From assembly GCA_024509875.1 (NCBI GenBank), contig JAMPIV010004941.1, positions 1 to 64,000 on the forward strand: a stretch of 64,000 bases of DNA, given 5' to 3'. Each line of letters opens with the position of its first letter. The first letter of the stretch is position 1. Shown here piece by piece: positions 62,816 to 64,000 of the stretch. Under the pieces are notes generated by a model. That model was not told the origin of the DNA. It searched no databases and saw only the letters and a list, made by a program, of their open reading frames with translations. A program made the translations under genes and the position numbers. This DNA is from Oreohelix idahoensis. Taxonomy: Eukaryota > Mollusca > Gastropoda > Stylommatophora > Oreohelicidae.

Positions 62816-63175
62816 CATAATACACAATACTATTTGAGTATAGAAATATTGTACCCAATACCCTCCAAATTATAGAAACATTGTACCCCATACTCTAAAG
62901 ACTTTGGAAATATTGTACTCAATACACTCCGGATTATAGAATCATTGCACCTCATACGCTCCAAGTTATAAAAATATAATACCCATTACGCTCCAATTTA
63001 TGAAAACATGGTACCCCATACACTCTAGTGTGATACGGGGGCCCGACAGAATAGTAACAATGTATCCTGCAGAAGGCGACTGAAGAAGGTCGAACATTGG
63101 GGCCGACTACCTGATCCTTTAGGGAAAAAAAAAACATGAATACGTCCAAGCAATAAGAGGAATCATGCGTGCATC
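62816..63175. other. Loosely repetitive AT-rich stretch
   Basis: Phrases like ATTGTACCC...ATACTCC...TATAGAA recur about every 45 bases between 62816 and 63030, an old degenerate tandem repeat. No gene. Confidence 0.5.
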
Positions 63176-63430
63176 TTACTTACTGAAGCTCAATGTTGGT
63201 ACATTCATCATGTTGTTTAAACTATAAAAGGCTGTTCTTGCTTTGTTCATTCTGTTTTTGATGTCTTTGCTTGCTCCGCCATCTGGTGTTACTATGCATC
63301 CTAGATATGTGAAGGTGTCTGTCTGTTCCAGTTGTTGATTCCTTACTGTTATGGGCTCGGGGTTGCTCACATTGAGTGTCATGAGCTCTGTCTTCTTTAG
63401 ATTGATGTTCAAATTAGTTACATGAACCAA
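63176..63430 (-). pseudogene. LINE RT fragment
   Basis: An 84-codon minus frame: NLNINLKKTELMTLNVSNPE, FTYLGCIVTPDGGASKDIKN and RMNKARTAFYSLNNMMNV, the thumb region just after the catalytic box of non-LTR reverse transcriptases. Both ends are truncated. Confidence 0.85.
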
Positions 63431-63464
63431 ATTAGTTGTGATGAATTAACATAATAGGATAATT

Positions 63465-63762
63465 GGGTAGAGTAGTAGGATTGAAATGGTACGACAAGGT
63501 CACCAATGTGGAACTGATGACAAGAACCAATCAAGAGACAGTGTAACAAGGGATGGGAAGAAGACGTTGGCGAGAGACTGGCCACCCATTGGCTAAACAC
63601 GTTGACATTATAACCGTACAGTCCTTGTTCTTGAATCCCCAAGGTCAGAGAAGTAGAAGTAGACCTAAGAACAAATGGAGAAGAGAACTGGTGACAGATC
63701 AACAAAGATAAAGTAGATGTGGAAAACCTTGAGCGGATGTCACGTGACAGGAGGACTTGGTA
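63465..63762 (+). pseudogene. LINE C-terminal fragment
   Basis: The plus strand encodes DKVTNVELMTRTNQ, RRWRETGHPL, RPKNKWRRELVTD and, after frame changes, NLERMSRDRRTWYLFVDGLW, the typical end of a LINE ORF2. It faces the minus-strand fragment at 63176-63430. Its last codons lie in the first unit of the following minisatellite. Confidence 0.75.
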
Positions 63763-64000
63763 TTTGTTTGTTGACGGGCTATGGCTCGTTGGAGAGTTGA
63801 AGAGTGTTGATAGAACTGACCTTTTGTTTGTTGACGGGCTATGGCTCGTTGGAGAGTTGAAGAGTGTTGATAGAACTGACATTTTGTTTGTTGACGGGCT
63901 ATGCTCGTTGGAGAGTTGAAGAGTGTTGATAGAACTGACATTTTGTTTGTTGACGGGCTATGGCTCATTGGAAAGTTGAAGAGTGTTGATAGAACTGACA
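63756..64000. repeat. 60-bp minisatellite at the LINE C-terminus, runs off the window
   Basis: Four units with period 60 (one of 59) each contain TTTGTTTGTTGACGGGCTAT and GAGAGTTGAAGAGTGTTGAT. The first unit overlaps the LINE codons LFVDGLW. As 60 is a multiple of three, the unit repeats in frame as 20 residues. The array continues past 64000. Confidence 0.92.

Overview
The window is eukaryotic, almost certainly from an invertebrate animal, and it is AT-rich. I find no convincing host gene. Nearly everything recognisable is a mobile element, a piece of one, or tandem repeat grown from one. The central block of the tRNA-headed SINE at 24.7 kb looks like gastropod SINEs I remember, so a mollusc or other lophotrochozoan is my best guess, but this is only an impression.

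Layout. (1) 1-575: part of an LTR in inverted orientation. (2) 585-21831: a head-to-tail array LTR-internal-LTR-internal-LTR-internal-LTR, all on the minus strand, of a Ty3/gypsy element of the Gmr1-like type. Its order is gag-protease-integrase-reverse transcriptase-RNase H, so integrase lies before RT, and its primer-binding site fits tRNA-Pro. All copies are broken. Copies 2 and 3 share the same stops and frameshifts, so the array grew by duplication of an already dead element. (3) 22.5-25 kb: decayed LINE pieces and a tRNA-derived SINE. (4) 26190-31846: a second Gmr1-like family that keeps gag and protease but has lost most of integrase and all of RT. Its LTRs are about 99% identical where both survive. 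(5) 31847-33551: a LINE 3' end split by a 1.06-kb insert. (6) 33.9-41.3 kb: a degenerate Ty3/gypsy element of ordinary order (gag-PR-RT-RH-IN) followed by an env-like reading frame. Its integrase is interrupted by a short LINE with a clear target-site duplication.

(7) 44.2-45.9 kb: a 35-bp minisatellite, a LINE C-terminus and a 339-bp SINE-like element whose 3' end matches the LINE that hit the integrase. (8) 46.1-51.2 kb: microsatellites, a solo Gmr1-like LTR and a 2.4-kb RTE-like LINE. (9) 53958-60207: about 77 copies of a 76-bp satellite whose monomer is the 5' tRNA-like head of a SINE (box A kept, box B lost). The array is interrupted by a fragment of the same LINE. (10) 60.2-64 kb: short repeats, inverted repeats, poly-C/poly-G runs, two LINE fragments and a 60-bp minisatellite that grew inside a LINE C-terminus and runs off the window.

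The features do not form a pathway. The connecting theme is parasitism and decay: LINEs mobilising SINEs, LTR recombination building arrays and solo LTRs, and satellites seeded by retroelement fragments. The most notable points are the SINE-head satellite, the SINE/LINE partner pair, the duplication of a dead LTR element and the pol-deleted Gmr1-like derivative.
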